From positions 1,527,278 through 1,591,277 of the forward strand of contig JAUPFP010000010.1 in NCBI GenBank assembly GCA_036925085.1: DNA of 64,000 nucleotides. Reading direction: 5' to 3'. The first letter of the stretch is position 1; every line of letters starts with the position of its first letter. The notes beneath the pieces were generated by a model. It saw only the letters and a program-made list of their open reading frames with translations, was not told the origin of the DNA and did no database searches. A program made the translations under genes and the position numbers. This document shows, piece by piece, positions 1-12,955 of the stretch. The DNA comes from Brachycybe producta. Lineage: Eukaryota; Arthropoda; Diplopoda; Playtdesmida; Andrognathidae.

Positions 1-950
1 CGCATGTGCAATGGTGTTGTGTGTTCGTTGCACATGAGCATTAAAATACGTCTGCAAAAAAAAAACGACGAGTCCACTCGCAAAACCACAAAAATCTTAT
101 CTCAAACTCACTCTCAAGTCTGTTAATGTTACTCTCACACTCAAGTGTCAGCATTACTCTCACAAACTCAAGTGTCAGTATTACTCTCACAATCAAGTGT
201 CAGTATTACTCTCACAATCAAGTGTCAGTATTACTCTCACAATCAAGTGTCAGTATTACTCTCACAATTAAGTCTCTTTCTCTCTTAACACGTTGAGTGC
301 ACTCGCAGAACTGACTTAAAAAACTCTCAGTCATACTCTCAAAGTGAAGTGTACGTGTTGACTCTCACACTCCAAAGCGTCACTTTCGCTCAATCTCTTA
401 AGAGGTCGAGTCCACTCAAACAACTACAAAGAAAACTCTCCTCTCAAACCACTTTCAAGTGTTATTTTCTTATTCAGTATCAGTGTTACTCTCACACTCG
501 GAAGTGTCGTTTTATCTCCCTCTTCTAGGGCGTCGAGCTCAGTCGCAGAACCAAAGACATTCTCACCTGAAACCACTCTCAAGTGTGTTACTCTCACCTT
601 GAATGTCAGTCAATCTCACACTCGAAAATGTGATTTTATCTTTTTTTTAAGATGACGCCGAGTCAACTCTCAGAACCAAAAACACACACTCATACATCAT
701 CATCTCATACACTCTTCTCAAACCACTCTCAAGTGCTACTCATCACACAAGTAATTACTCTCACATTCTCAGTGTCAGTGTTATTACTCACAGCCATGTT
801 GTTACTCACTTTTTTACATGGCTTTTTCCTTCCATGTCATTTAAATAAGAAATCTCATCTTTCTTTAAAAAGAACGACCTGTTCTGACGAGGATGACGAT
901 GATGATGATGACGATGATGAGGATTTTCAAACTCGTCTCCTAAAACATAA
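1..950. repeat. Degenerate minisatellite region (ACTCTCA / CAAGTGT)
   Basis: The words ACTCTCA and CAAGTGT recur through this stretch. The cleanest part is at about 141-270, where a 25-bp unit containing CAAGTGTCAGTATTACTCTC is repeated about five times with only single-base changes. Further on the words persist but spacing and sequence decay. A 100-codon open frame at 652-954 ends in a run of GAT/GAC codons and has no recognisable domain, so I treat it as chance. No gene is supported. Confidence 0.75.
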
Positions 951-1754
951 ATAAAAAATCAAATAAAGTTACAAACGGTGTCATTTCATTAACTCTAATT
1001 ACATTTGAATCATTTTGGTGAGCAAGAAAATTCCCTCAAGATTTGAAAACTTCATAAATAACAATAGAAATGAATGGAATAAGGAAACAAAAGAGAAGAA
1101 AGAAGAAACACAACAAGAAGAGGAGATTGGAAGGAGGAACCACCACCACCACCACCAACGACCACCACATTCTTAACCATCTTCTAAGAGTAGAGGGGGT
1201 GGGGGGCTCTCCCCCACCCACCTACTTTTCATCTAATCTTTTGAGTGTGTTAAACAATTGATGAACAGAATGAAAGAATAAAGTGGAATAAAAATGGAGA
1301 AAATAGGGGAAGGGGGTGAATAAAGGCCATACATGTAAAATGCCAAAAAGATATGAGGTTACATATATCCCATGTATCAAAAAATCCCAAAGAAGAAAAT
1401 CTATTTAAACCACTTTATCTCTTTTGTTAGAATAGAAGATGTGTGTGTGTGTGAAAGGGGAAAGACATTTAGTCAAGTCAAACAATGAATGTGTTTCACT
1501 TGAAATGGGAATCTCATTCATTTTTACAAGCTCCGTTACATCTCTCTGTCTCTCTCTCTCTCTCTAGCTATCTCTCTCTAGCTATCTCTCATTCTCTCTC
1601 TCTAGCTATCTCTCTTCAAAGGTCCCCTATAACTTTTACATTATTATTTCTTCTTTCACTTTCTCAAAGTCTATCATCACTTTGTGTATATAAATTTGTT
1701 TCAAGCTTTTTTCTTTCTCTTCTTCAAAAGAAAAGTGTCTACATTTGAAATTGT
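951..1754. other. AT-rich low-complexity DNA, no gene seen
   Basis: This stretch holds A/G-rich runs, a CCA repeat near 1140-1155, (GT)6 near 1440 and a CT-rich tract at about 1540-1615. The open frames here are low-complexity translations. No coding signal was found on either strand. Confidence 0.6.
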
Positions 1755-2175
1755 TAAAAGGACGAAAAACAAATTAAAGTTTACTAAACAGAATTAAGCT
1801 AACTTTAAATTGTAAACGAGCTCCCTCAAACTCTGCTTATTCCTTCTTACACCAGCAAAATTAATATAAAATCGAAAGTGTTTTTTAAAAAAAAACTAGA
1901 AAGGTAGTTCAATCGCTTAAAATATATTTCCATGTTGAAAATGTACCAACTTTAAGAAGACAATACTTTTGTCAATGTCTGTTTATAGAAAAATTGATTT
2001 TCAATGATATATCAACATGAAAATACTATTAAGAGATTCCGTTACCGTTCTATTTTTTAATACAATTTTAATTTCTTCTTAGTGATGCTCTCTTCAGAGA
2101 TTCCGTTACCGTTCTAGTTTTTAATACAATTTCAAATTTGTCTTAGTGATGCTCTTCTGAAACGCTGAATAAGGA
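1755..2175. repeat. Foldback MITE family A, copy 1
   Basis: This is a diverged copy of the most abundant short repeat in the window. The left arm runs AAACTAGAAAGGTAG, then CAATCGCTTAA, then a CATGTTGA word. The right arm is its approximate inverse, ending in GTTCTAGTTTTTAATAC. The outer part carries TGTAAACGAGCTCC and CTCAAACTCTG. The two arms could fold back on each other. No transposase is encoded, so movement would have needed a protein from elsewhere. Confidence 0.6.
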
Positions 2176-2515
2176 AGTTGAAATGTTTCATAAAAAATAA
2201 ACTAAAGTTTACTAAACATAATTAAGCTGACTTCCAAGTGTAAACGCGCTCCTCAAACTCAGGTTATTCTGTCGTACAAACAGCACAACTCGTGAGTGTT
2301 TTAAAAAAAACTAGAAGGATAGCTTAATTGCTTGAAAGGTAATTTTCATGTTAATATCTTTTAAAATAAGCTTTTTATATCAATTTGAAAATGACCCACA
2401 TTTAAGCAAACCAATACTTTTTTTTTTGAAATTTTTGTCTTTAAAATTGTTTTAATTTGAAAGATAACAAAATTAAAAATACTATTAAGTGATTCAGCTA
2501 CTCGTTCAAGTTTCT

Positions 2516-2519
2516 AAAC
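2516..2519. repeat. Target-site duplication AAAC (left) of the solo LTR
   Basis: AAAC immediately precedes the TG terminus and recurs immediately after the CA terminus at 3382-3385. Removing the insert with one copy of AAAC gives back an uninterrupted MITE arm. Confidence 0.75.
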
Positions 2520-3381
2520 TGTGACACCCCTTACACATGTGTCGGCACACACATGCGTGAGGGATATCATTTACCATGCCTCCTTGAGTTCCCCCACCCC
2601 CCCGGGAGCCCAGATGGTCCTAGAACAGGTGCCCATAAAGGCGAAAGAGTATTTTGCCGGCACACATGGAAACAATTAAAGAAGAGAAAATTACTTCTCC
2701 TCATGTCCAGTGACACTGGACAGACCCAGATGATGTCTCCGAAATCATCTACATATTTCGAGGAAATGAGTTCCAAAAAAGAAAAAATTTTGGGACCAGA
2801 GATAGCCATTGGTCTGTCCGCCGAATGGGCGACCACTGGTCACAGGTGGCCCCTCCCAAGAGCCAAGGTAACAAAACAAGCACGCAAGGTACCCTCGAGA
2901 GGACAGTAGGCAGAGAAGTTGCGGGGACATAATGTTTCCCTCCCCACCAGTAAGAGAAACTAAAGTTTCGAAGTTAAGTCAGTTGCTTATGGTATTTTAT
3001 ATATCGCTTGTAATGTATCAATCGCTTATAAAATAAACCAGTTAATTCGCAAAAAGAGAAGTCTTTTTCTTGTTCGCGAGGACACCTATGGGAAGAGTTA
3101 AAGCATCACTGTTTCTTTAAATTGTGGGAACTAAGAGTTCTGTGTACACGGAACCCCAAAAAGGATCGACATGCCAGGAAGTCCGACTCCAATCCGAAGC
3201 AGAGGCGCGACCAAGGGCCGCACATGGATCACCCGGCAGGTCAAGGAGCCCGAGCTCGGAAAGTGTGGAGCGTCACACCACCCGAACTCAAACCGGCTGG
3301 TCGGGGACCAGCCACCCAACAAAGGGACAATCAAGTTCTAGAATAGCAGCAACAGCCTGGACGGGGTCCAGGCATGCTACA
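2520..3381. mobile_element. Solo LTR of a second retroelement family
   Basis: The segment begins TGTGACACCCC and ends CATGCTACA, with the TG...CA termini typical of LTRs. It is flanked by the 4-bp direct repeat AAAC (2516-2519 and 3382-3385). It is more GC-rich than its surroundings and carries a TATA-like stretch near 2996-3004 and an AATAAA-type signal near 3031. There is no internal coding region, as expected after recombination between the two LTRs of a complete element. It differs in sequence from the LTRs at 15801 and 25584, so it is a different family. Orientation cannot be fixed without a full-length relative. Confidence 0.8.
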
Positions 3382-3470
3382 AAACGCATTTTCACTCCTT
3401 AGTGATGATGATGATGATGCGCTTCTCAAACGCTAGAATAAACCGCAGTTCGGAAATCACCTGCTTAGAA

Positions 3471-3931
3471 AACATTTTAAATCAAAATCATTCACATTTT
3501 TTTTAAAAAATACAAACCCATAACGTATTTTTTTATGAAATGATTCAATGACCTAGAGTAATAATAAAACATATATTACTTCTTAAAGATATGAAAAAAA
3601 CACGTTGAAGATACTTTTTAAAAAAAAACCACATCTAAAAAGTATAAATAAGAAATGAAATGAAAAATGGTAACAATGAGTAGAGAAAATTCTTTTAAGA
3701 GTTAAATATACGAGCCAACCAAACAAACCAACAACAACAAAAAAAGATGAACCCCATTAAGTTCCAACATAACCATTAAAATAAATAACAGAAAAAAGGG
3801 TCAGAAGCACAAAATTTAAATGTTTAGAAAATAATATACAATTTATATTCAAACTTAGTAAACAATTGAGAAAACAACAACAAGAAAAACAAGTTTCTCT
3901 CTCTCTCTCTGTTCCTCTCTCTCTCTCTCTC

Positions 3932-4014
<83 letters not shown>

Positions 4015-5039
4015 AACCATCCTCATGTTTCTTCCAACTTGAAATCTAATTTAACGACATTAAAAATCAGCATTCAAAGGCTGAACTGAACACACACAAA
4101 AAATAGAAAACAAAAAATTAAATTGAGGGCTTGAAGAAAAAATAATAATAAAAGAACCTCCTACTAACAGAAAGGATATGAAATTTAGAGGGTTGGGTGA
4201 GGAATATATATATATAAAAAAAGACAGAGAGGTTTAATAAAAAAAAAAAAGTTTCCAAACTCAAAATAAAAAGAAGAAGAAGAAGAAGAAAGGAGGAAAT
4301 TTTCTTTTCTTTTTGTTCCTTCCTTCTTTTTTCAATGCCAAATCATGTTACAGTCATATTATTATTATTATTGTTATTAAATTTGGAAATACGTGGGTCC
4401 TGTCTTTGTGTGTGTCTGTGTGTGTGTGTTTGTGTGTATTTTTCGTGTTCAGAAAGAGAGAGAGAGTGAAAACGTCAACTTCTTTTGCTTTTGGTAGAAT
4501 GCAACTGACTGACTAAAACCCCATGATTGCCTTATTTTCAATGGGCATAAACGACATCAAAATTCGGGAACCATAAACTTAGAAAAGTAGAAGCAAAAAA
4601 AAAAAAAAAAAAAAAGCAAACGTGTTCCGAATGTAGAATATGAAATAAGGAGGAAGAAATAAGACGTGCACGGCGCAGACAATAGGAAAATATTGAAATT
4701 GAAAAAAGAACATCCCCTCCTTCTCCTGCATCACCTCAACCTTGTGGTTTAAACCGATAGGTGGCGGCGAATTCACAAAAAAAAACATTTAAAATAATTT
4801 AACACCTGTTTTCATCATTCTTTTGTATAAAAAGTTTATTTTTTAAAGACAAACGTCATGAAAATATCATCGTTTGCATCCGTTTTAATTTTTTTTTACA
4901 GTTTGAAGTAATAAACTTTGAATTTCTTTTGAAAAACTGTAATTATGCTGTTTGCTGTGTAATCACAGCTATAGGAGGAGTCCACCGACCTACAGTGTAA
5001 GTGAACATCAACAAAGTGCCAAAAATAATCAACTATTTC
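3471..5039. other. AT-rich intergenic DNA with microsatellites
   Basis: The main feature is a CT tract at about 3896-4011. There are also TA, GAA, TTA and GT runs at 4205-4440 and a poly-A tract at 4595-4614. The open frames in the CT tract are low-complexity Arg-Glu translations. No gene is supported. Confidence 0.6.
3896..4011. repeat. (CT)n microsatellite
   Basis: Nearly uninterrupted CT dinucleotides with a few G interruptions near 3911 and 3932. It is one of at least four long CT tracts in the window, with others near 27887, 37951 and 45817. Confidence 0.95.
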
Positions 5040-5375
5040 CTTTAAGATGATTTATGAACAGCTGCTTTTCGAACTCCTGATTATTATGAAGAAAACTAGA
5101 AGGATAGTTCAAGCACTTTAAAGGGTATATCTTACATTGATATCTTTCAAGATAAAACTTTTTAATAAAAGAACATTGAAAAATATCTTCTGCTTAACGC
5201 TTTCAAACTCACATAAAAAGCGTATTTTGAAAGATATCAACATGAAAGTATCCTTTAAGTGATCGAGCTACCCTTCTAGTTTCTAAAACACACTCCATTT
5301 TCTCTTCATTTTGCACCTGAAAAACAGAATAATCAAGAGTTCGAAAGGCGATTACACTTTAAAACCACCTTAAGT
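5040..5375. repeat. Foldback MITE family A, copy 3
   Basis: This is one of the cleaner copies. The left half reads AAACTAGAAGGATAGTTCAAG, then TGATATCTTTCAAGATAAA. The right half is its inverse: GAAAGATATCAACATGAAAG, then GATCGAGCTACCCTTCTAG. The outer ends carry CAGCTG plus TTCGAACTC on the left and GAGTTCGAAAGGCG plus ACACTTTAAAACCACC on the right, also inverted with respect to each other. Confidence 0.8.
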
Positions 5376-5728
5376 TCAAAATAGGAGGCGAAAATGAATT
5401 TTGATTAAGTCGCCTTTTAAATTAAGCCATAAGTTTATATGGCATTTTTTTGTTGTTGTAAAATTGACTAAATCAAAATTCACGTTCACCTCAAATTTAG
5501 ACCTAATAGAAACAAGGCATTAGAGATGAAAATGTGATGTTTCTTTCATTCATATAAACTAGATCGCTACATTTTTTAAACAAAAAATTGAGTTCTACAT
5601 AGCCCACACAATTCTATAGTAAGCAGAGCCCACCAAGTCCCTATAAGGACCGCAATGCACACATGAGGCACACCAGGCTCACAAAGCCAACAGGCTAGGC
5701 CATACCATAGATTTTTTTTTCTCTTCAT

Positions 5729-5909
5729 AAGGCCCGGCTCATATTGAACCCAGCCATTCCCACGCGTGGAGAAATCTGTAAAACATAGATGGTAGTACTG
5801 CGCCACCAGCCCACGGGGCTGGGTACTACCATCTATGTTTTACAGGTTTCCCCACGCATGGGCATGGGCTGGACTGTGCGTGGGCTGGATTCAATATGCG
5901 CCGGGCCTT
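5729..5909. repeat. Palindromic foldback element
   Basis: The ends AAGGCCCGG and CCGGGCCTT are exact inverses. Inside them GTAAAACATAGATGGTAGTA is matched by its inverse downstream, and the flanking CCACGCGTGG and CCCACGCATGGG parts also pair. The whole 181 bp could form a long hairpin with a short centre near 5800-5820. It has no coding capacity, which suggests a foldback MITE. No clear target duplication was found. Confidence 0.75.
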
Positions 5910-7777
5910 AAACTGCTGGTCCAGGCTCTACCCAGCCCATAGACTAAGCTTTTTGCAAAAGCTCTCAGACCCATAACCGTTCTGTAGGTCTTTATAATAT
6001 GAACAGTTACGTTTTTATAATTCAGATCCAAACTCTAGCCTTTTTCTTTGCAATGATGACACAAATTACTTTTTAAACACACACACACACACACACACAC
6101 ATAAGACTGATTTAAGTACTGCATGATGTAGTCCTGAAGTCAAGTTGTTTCCATGACAAATTTACCAACATTTTTGTCATCATTGCAAACAAGTTTCTTT
6201 TTTTTTTGTTGCACACAGACACACACATTGTACATACTTTGAAATTGTCTTCATAGACAATTAAATATTTTCTATATACTTTTGTTGACAAACTCGTCGT
6301 GTATATATAATTATAATACTAATAAACCCCTTGAATCATTAACTTGATGCCTATATTGCACAAACACAAGAGTAACAAAAAAGAGAACACATAATTTTAA
6401 GCCTCTTGCTGCATATGGAATGTACACAAGTGTGTGTATATTCAACGGTATAAATAAATAATGAACACTTTTTAATTAGGGATAATAAATATTAGAAAAA
6501 TATACAGCAATTAAATGCCCAATGACATTTATCACAGACACACACACACAAGCATACATATATTACATACGGTTAGAGGAATATAACACAGAAAATTTAG
6601 TAAACGTAATAATAATAAGAGAGATTATACATAGATGTATAGGTGGTGGGGTTTCTACTTTTGTTATTATTACTTCCTATTCTGAGAAGAGTCATTTTGT
6701 TCAAAGTTGCATGAAAAACATCACACTTTTAATTAATTTTTTAGGTAAACACGTTGAACAACTGAGTCAAAACAATTAGTTAGATTTCATTTTACTCTTC
6801 TTTCTCCTCCTCCTCCTCCTCTTAAAAGAGTTCAAAAAGTAGATTCAAAAAGATGGGATGGAGGTGGATAAATGAATAATATATATAGAAAAGAGAGATA
6901 GACCTATCTACAATGATTGCATATTATAATTATTGAGATTTGTCTCATCTTTAATGAACCTAAGAGAAATGAATATACAATTAGCTAAAATCCACTCTCT
7001 CTCTCACTCACACTTGAAAAAGTGAATTCATTGAATTTCATATATCAAGAGTGAAAAACAAGAAACTCATCCAAATAAAGAGTAGAAAGAAAAAAAAACA
7101 CACAAACAACAGCAGCAGCAGCAACAATAATTATAAATTGGCAAAGAACCAAACTTGAAATAAGGTTGAAATAAAGTAGAATTCTACAGAGACGTAACGA
7201 AGTCCGTTCTTTTCTATGGAAGTTAAGACGTAAACAAAGCAGTGATTCTCATAGTCCAAGAGCCAGCAAACATGCCGATTTAACCCGAAATATATTGAAG
7301 GGTGGAATACATAAAATGTTAGAGAATGGGGCCACTAACCAAGATCAGCTGATCTAGCAGCCCACATAGGCCGAGTTCAAAAATGGCATCGTCTCAAAAA
7401 TGGCCAAATTTGCGTTCAATTTAACCCGAAATATATAGTCTTGATTTGTAGCTCAAAAATTAATTAATAATGTCCCAATCAAGAACAAAATTGGTCTGGC
7501 AGTCTGTAGCTGACACCATCATGCTGCCAGACCATGTCAAAGTGCAAATGTTTAGCAAGTGAAGAATGTTACTAACACCCTAACACTATATTAGGAGCAT
7601 ATCTGAGCCTATCAGCATGTTTCTAACTAGAAGTGTTTCTGAATCTCTAGGAGTGTTCCTGATAGAGACCAAAAGTATAGTAACAAATTTTGGTCCCATT
7701 CCATTCCAATAGAGCTTCATCACATCCTAATCAATCCAACCAGTCCTAAATCCCATCAGTCCCATCATATCAAAGGA
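5910..7777. other. AT-rich intergenic DNA, no gene seen
   Basis: Contains (AC)n near 6078-6102, CTC/CCT runs near 6810 and AGC runs near 7112. No exon with convincing splice sites or conserved translation was found on either strand. Confidence 0.55.
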
Positions 7778-7975
7778 TGTGCCGTGAGTTTTGCTAAGTG
7801 TGCCGAGAAAATATTAGTTGTATATATAATACAATTTAATATTTTAATATAAATTCTGATAAAAGAAAACCGTCCATTAACACTTATTGCACTAAACCAA
7901 TGGTTTCCAAAGGGTTTCAAATAACAAACTAGTGTGCCATGTACCGTAAAAAAGGGGCTGGGAACCACAGTAATT
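7778..7975. repeat. hAT-like MITE fragment
   Basis: The text GTGCCGTGAGTTTTGCTAAG at the left and CTGGGAACCACAG at the right resembles the CAG-type, GGTTCCCA-rich ends of hAT MITEs. A related copy at 45156-45352 shares the GTGTGCCG words and the central TGGTTT(C/G) part. Boundaries are approximate and no 8-bp duplication was confirmed. Confidence 0.4.
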
Positions 7976-8939
7976 GAGGGTATAGATCTATCTGTAGTTT
8001 ACTTTCAGTTACAGTACAAATTTTAATTTTTTAACATCTTTTTTTCTGGATGGCTTTCGCCATCTTGCCGGTTGGAAGTCTCTGACGTGTTCCCGTCTCG
8101 CAGAACAACGAGGATTTCAGGTTACTTGCCTCGCACAACAATGAGGGTTGGAGGTGAAGGCTACCAATTCTTCTAGTTAACGTGTTCGAGTGTGCTGATA
8201 GTGAAGGATGTTAATTTGGTCTCCAGCACAAGGCGCCAGTACACTCGGCACTCTCATGTGATCCCCTCAAAGCTAACCCCCGCGTCCAACCCTCATTGTT
8301 ATATGAGATGGGTAAAGCCGTCTCTGATAGCTGTTTTTAGGTCTTTAACTGCTGTTAGGCGTAGTTGAGAAAAAATGTACCCTTACGGAATGCCTTGTAG
8401 CGAACCTGTCGTCAATATAATCTCTAAACTGGAGCATATAAGACACAAATTGCATTCTTAAGAGACTTTGTGGCCCCTCTGTAGATGAACAGAATGTAAT
8501 GAAACCAAAAAAGTTAGCCAAATGACAAAAAAAGTATTTGTATTTAAAGCTGCGCACACAAGATGCATAAATTTACGATATGCATAATGAATTAGCGATT
8601 CTAAAAAAATCATTTGATTGAAAACTCAGAAGAGAAGAAGAAGAAGAAACTCCAACTTTTAAACTTTGTTGGTGTCTTTTTTTTTCTCTCCATAATATAG
8701 GCCTACTAGTAATAATAATAATAATGATAATGATGGAAAATAAGAGAACATTTGCTACAAACAGAATAATAATATCCATTCCGTTTGATGATCGAGCAAT
8801 AACCGGGGGACCTCCCTGCAAATATAGTAAAGCATGTCTTTTTTGGGAGGATACCAATGCTTTTCTATGGCGCCACAAATAAAACCACCAAGAAAACTTA
8901 AAAGATTATTTTATTATGATTCAAGGCATCTGTATTTAT
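7976..8939. other. Non-coding stretch with an unexplained GC-richer block at 8040-8340
   Basis: The block at about 8040-8340 stands out from its AT-rich surroundings. It contains two related words, CAGAACAACGAGGATTTCAGG and CACAACAATGAGGGTTGGAGG, and a third in CAACCCTCATTGT. It could be a decayed retroelement piece, but I recognise no protein in it. The remainder is AT-rich with GAA, AAT and TGA runs. Confidence 0.35.
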
Positions 8940-9379
8940 TATACAGAGTGTGACAAACATCGCTTCAAAATCACATTTGACTCGTTATCATATATGGCTC
9001 CAAGTACCACAAATTTACATTTAGCCTTGTTTTTAGCAACTGTAAACTGGAATGCCGTATGTATGCGTGCAATCATTGGGACCTTGGTTATTTGCAACAC
9101 ATTTTTTAAATTACTGAATAACGTAGAAAAAATTAGTTTGTGACCTACAAAAGCGTGCAAAAAAAAAAGATTCTTCTCAAATGTGTAGTGAAGGGAATGA
9201 TTTTTTTCTTTCTCGAAAGTATTCACACAAGAGTCTGAATGAATAATTTATTTGTATCACTTCAATAAGATGACTGAGCATTTTAATTGTGATTAAATGC
9301 GTCTTCTGTAAAGTAATCCTCCAACAGAAACAAAACACAATAACATTATGGTTGAAAATAATCGTCACACCGTGTATAT
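8940..9379. repeat. Mariner-like MITE
   Basis: The left end TACAGAGTGTGACAAACAT and the inverse of the right end, near 9357-9379, are similar inverted repeats of the ACAG-GTGTGAC type typical of mariner-derived elements. Each end sits next to a TA, the usual mariner target. The interior has no transposase. Boundaries are good to a few bases. Confidence 0.5.
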
Positions 9380-10225
9380 TCTAGTTTTTAAAACAACCTA
9401 TTCATAACAAAAAAAAAAGATTTGAGCAGAAAGAAACCCCCCCCCCCCCAAAAAAAAATAGGGAAGTTATATCCATATGGTCATTTGAAATCTAGATTCT
9501 ACATTAGAATAGACAGAAAGAGAATGAACGAGAAGAAAGAGAGAATGAAAGAGAAAAAAGAGAGGATGAAAGAGAAAGAGAGAGAGAGAATGAAAAAGAA
9601 AAAAAAGAGAATCTGAGTGCATAAAAAGGAGCAATAAAGATGACAGAAGAATAAGAATAAAATTATGTCCAGCCAGTCTGATGATGATGAGATCCATATC
9701 CATGTTGTTATTATGCATTTTATTCCGAAGGGAGGAGGAGGGAACAACACACTGCTGTCATTGCCCTATTACAGTTACTGAACACAGGAAGTTCTCTTAT
9801 TTTATTATTAACTCTCCTGGAGAAAAAAAAATGCTGCATTGGCCATTTTTTTTCTCTTCTTCTTCCTGTATTATTCCTTATTTATTCAGGAACACGAATC
9901 ACACCCACTACATTAAAAATAAACTACTACGTAATTTCATTGTAAATTGGATTTTTGTGTGATGTAATTTGTTAATATGTCACTAAAATACAACAACTAA
10001 AATGCTGCCAAACAGTTAATTTCTAAATGCTACATGAAATATTCTGAATTAATTTATTTAGAAATAAAATGTTGGATTCCAATTTGAAAAAAAAACGTCA
10101 AATTATACTAATGTATATACGTGTTTTTTTTTTTTTTTCACTTGTCAAATTTGATGTTTAAGTTTACCAAATTTTGAAAACCCACTTTATAACAAAAAAA
10201 AAAATTTCCACTCATTTTCTTATTT
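9380..10225. other. Low-complexity intergenic DNA
   Basis: Contains a C run near 9437, GAGAAAGA-type purine repeats at about 9518-9615 and several A runs. The open frames across the purine repeat are Lys/Glu/Arg-rich low-complexity translations. No gene is supported. Confidence 0.55.
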
Positions 10226-10550
10226 TATGAGTGTAAGTAAGTGTAAACGCCTCTCGAACTCTAGATTATTCTGTCTTTAAGATGCAAAATAACAAGAACA
10301 AAAAACTTGAATGTATTTTAGAAACTAGAAGAGTAGCTTAAAAAAGGATATTTTCATGTTGATATCTTTCAAAATAAGCTTTTTAAGTGAGCAAAATGAT
10401 ATTTTTTATTTTTATTTACATTATAAAAAAGTATATTTGGAAAAATATCAGCTACCCTTCTAGTTTCAAAAACACTTCCTAGTTTCTCTTAATTTTTCTC
10501 TTCTGAAAGACAGATTAATCAGTTTGAAAATCAGCTGTTCATAAACCGGA
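10226..10550. repeat. Foldback MITE family A, copy 4
   Basis: A well-preserved left part, AAGTGTAAACGCCTCTCGAA then CTAGATTATTCTGTC, is followed by AAACTAGAAGAGTAGCTTAA and TGATATCTTTCAAAATAAGC. The inverse right part contains CAGCTACCCTTCTAGTTTC, then AAAATCAGCTGTTCATAAAC. Confidence 0.8.
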
Positions 10551-12548
<1,998 letters not shown>

Positions 12549-12955
12549 ATGACTAAACAGTTTTGTCGCAAATGTGCGCATACAGCCGACTCAAATGAGC
12601 AGTCTCTTCTCAACAGCCACAACCGGACGATAAACGAGACAAAGCCAGCAGCCAACTACGTTTTTGACAAAGAGGCAGGTGCAGGAGCACGACTGTTTAG
12701 TCGGCGGTATGTGCGCTCCTATGCACGGCCACAGATATACGTATATCACTCTCTCACGATAGTTGTCCAACTTTTTTATCAAAAAGCCTCGCCGACTGAC
12801 TTTTGACTTTTTGGTCGTGTTGAAATCGAGTCGGGGAATATGCGCGCACGCCTATATAAACTTACAGCCTTTGGGATCGCGACTAAATAGTTGTCCGATT
12901 AAAAATCGTCAGTATGCGCCTGCCCTTACTGGTCATTTGTTCTTGGGATGGTAAG
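12549..12955. other. Unexplained GC-richer block
   Basis: The block has mixed base composition unlike its flanks. It contains recurring GTATGTGCGC/TATGCGCGC-type words (near 12709, 12839 and 12913), TTTAGTCGG/CGACTAAA-type inverted words and one TATATAAAC. Short open frames cross it on both strands but none resembles a known protein. It may be a MITE or a promoter-like region. Confidence 0.25.

Larger units (their letters stand above)
2196..3470. repeat. Foldback MITE family A, copy 2, split by a solo LTR
   Basis: The left arm contains AAGTGTAAACGCGCTCC and AACTAGAAGGATAGCTTAA. The right arm reaches TTCAAGTTTCTAAAC at 2519 and then stops abruptly. It resumes at 3382 with TTTTCACTCCTTAGTGATG and GCGCTTCTCAAACGCTAGAATAA, the usual tail of the family. 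The inserted 862 bp is the solo LTR at 2520-3381, so the LTR arrived after this MITE. Confidence 0.7.

Noticed and set aside
141-270. Direct repeats that might suggest a CRISPR array
   Set aside because: The 25-bp units are contiguous with no unique spacers, and the DNA is eukaryotic; it is a minisatellite.
652-954. 100-codon frame with an acidic tail
   Set aside because: It lies in a minisatellite, has no domain, and the Asp/Glu tail comes from a GAT repeat.
3757-4026. Arg-Glu repeat frame, also at 27775-28023, 37837-38106 and 45778-46047
   Set aside because: Translation of CT/GA microsatellites.
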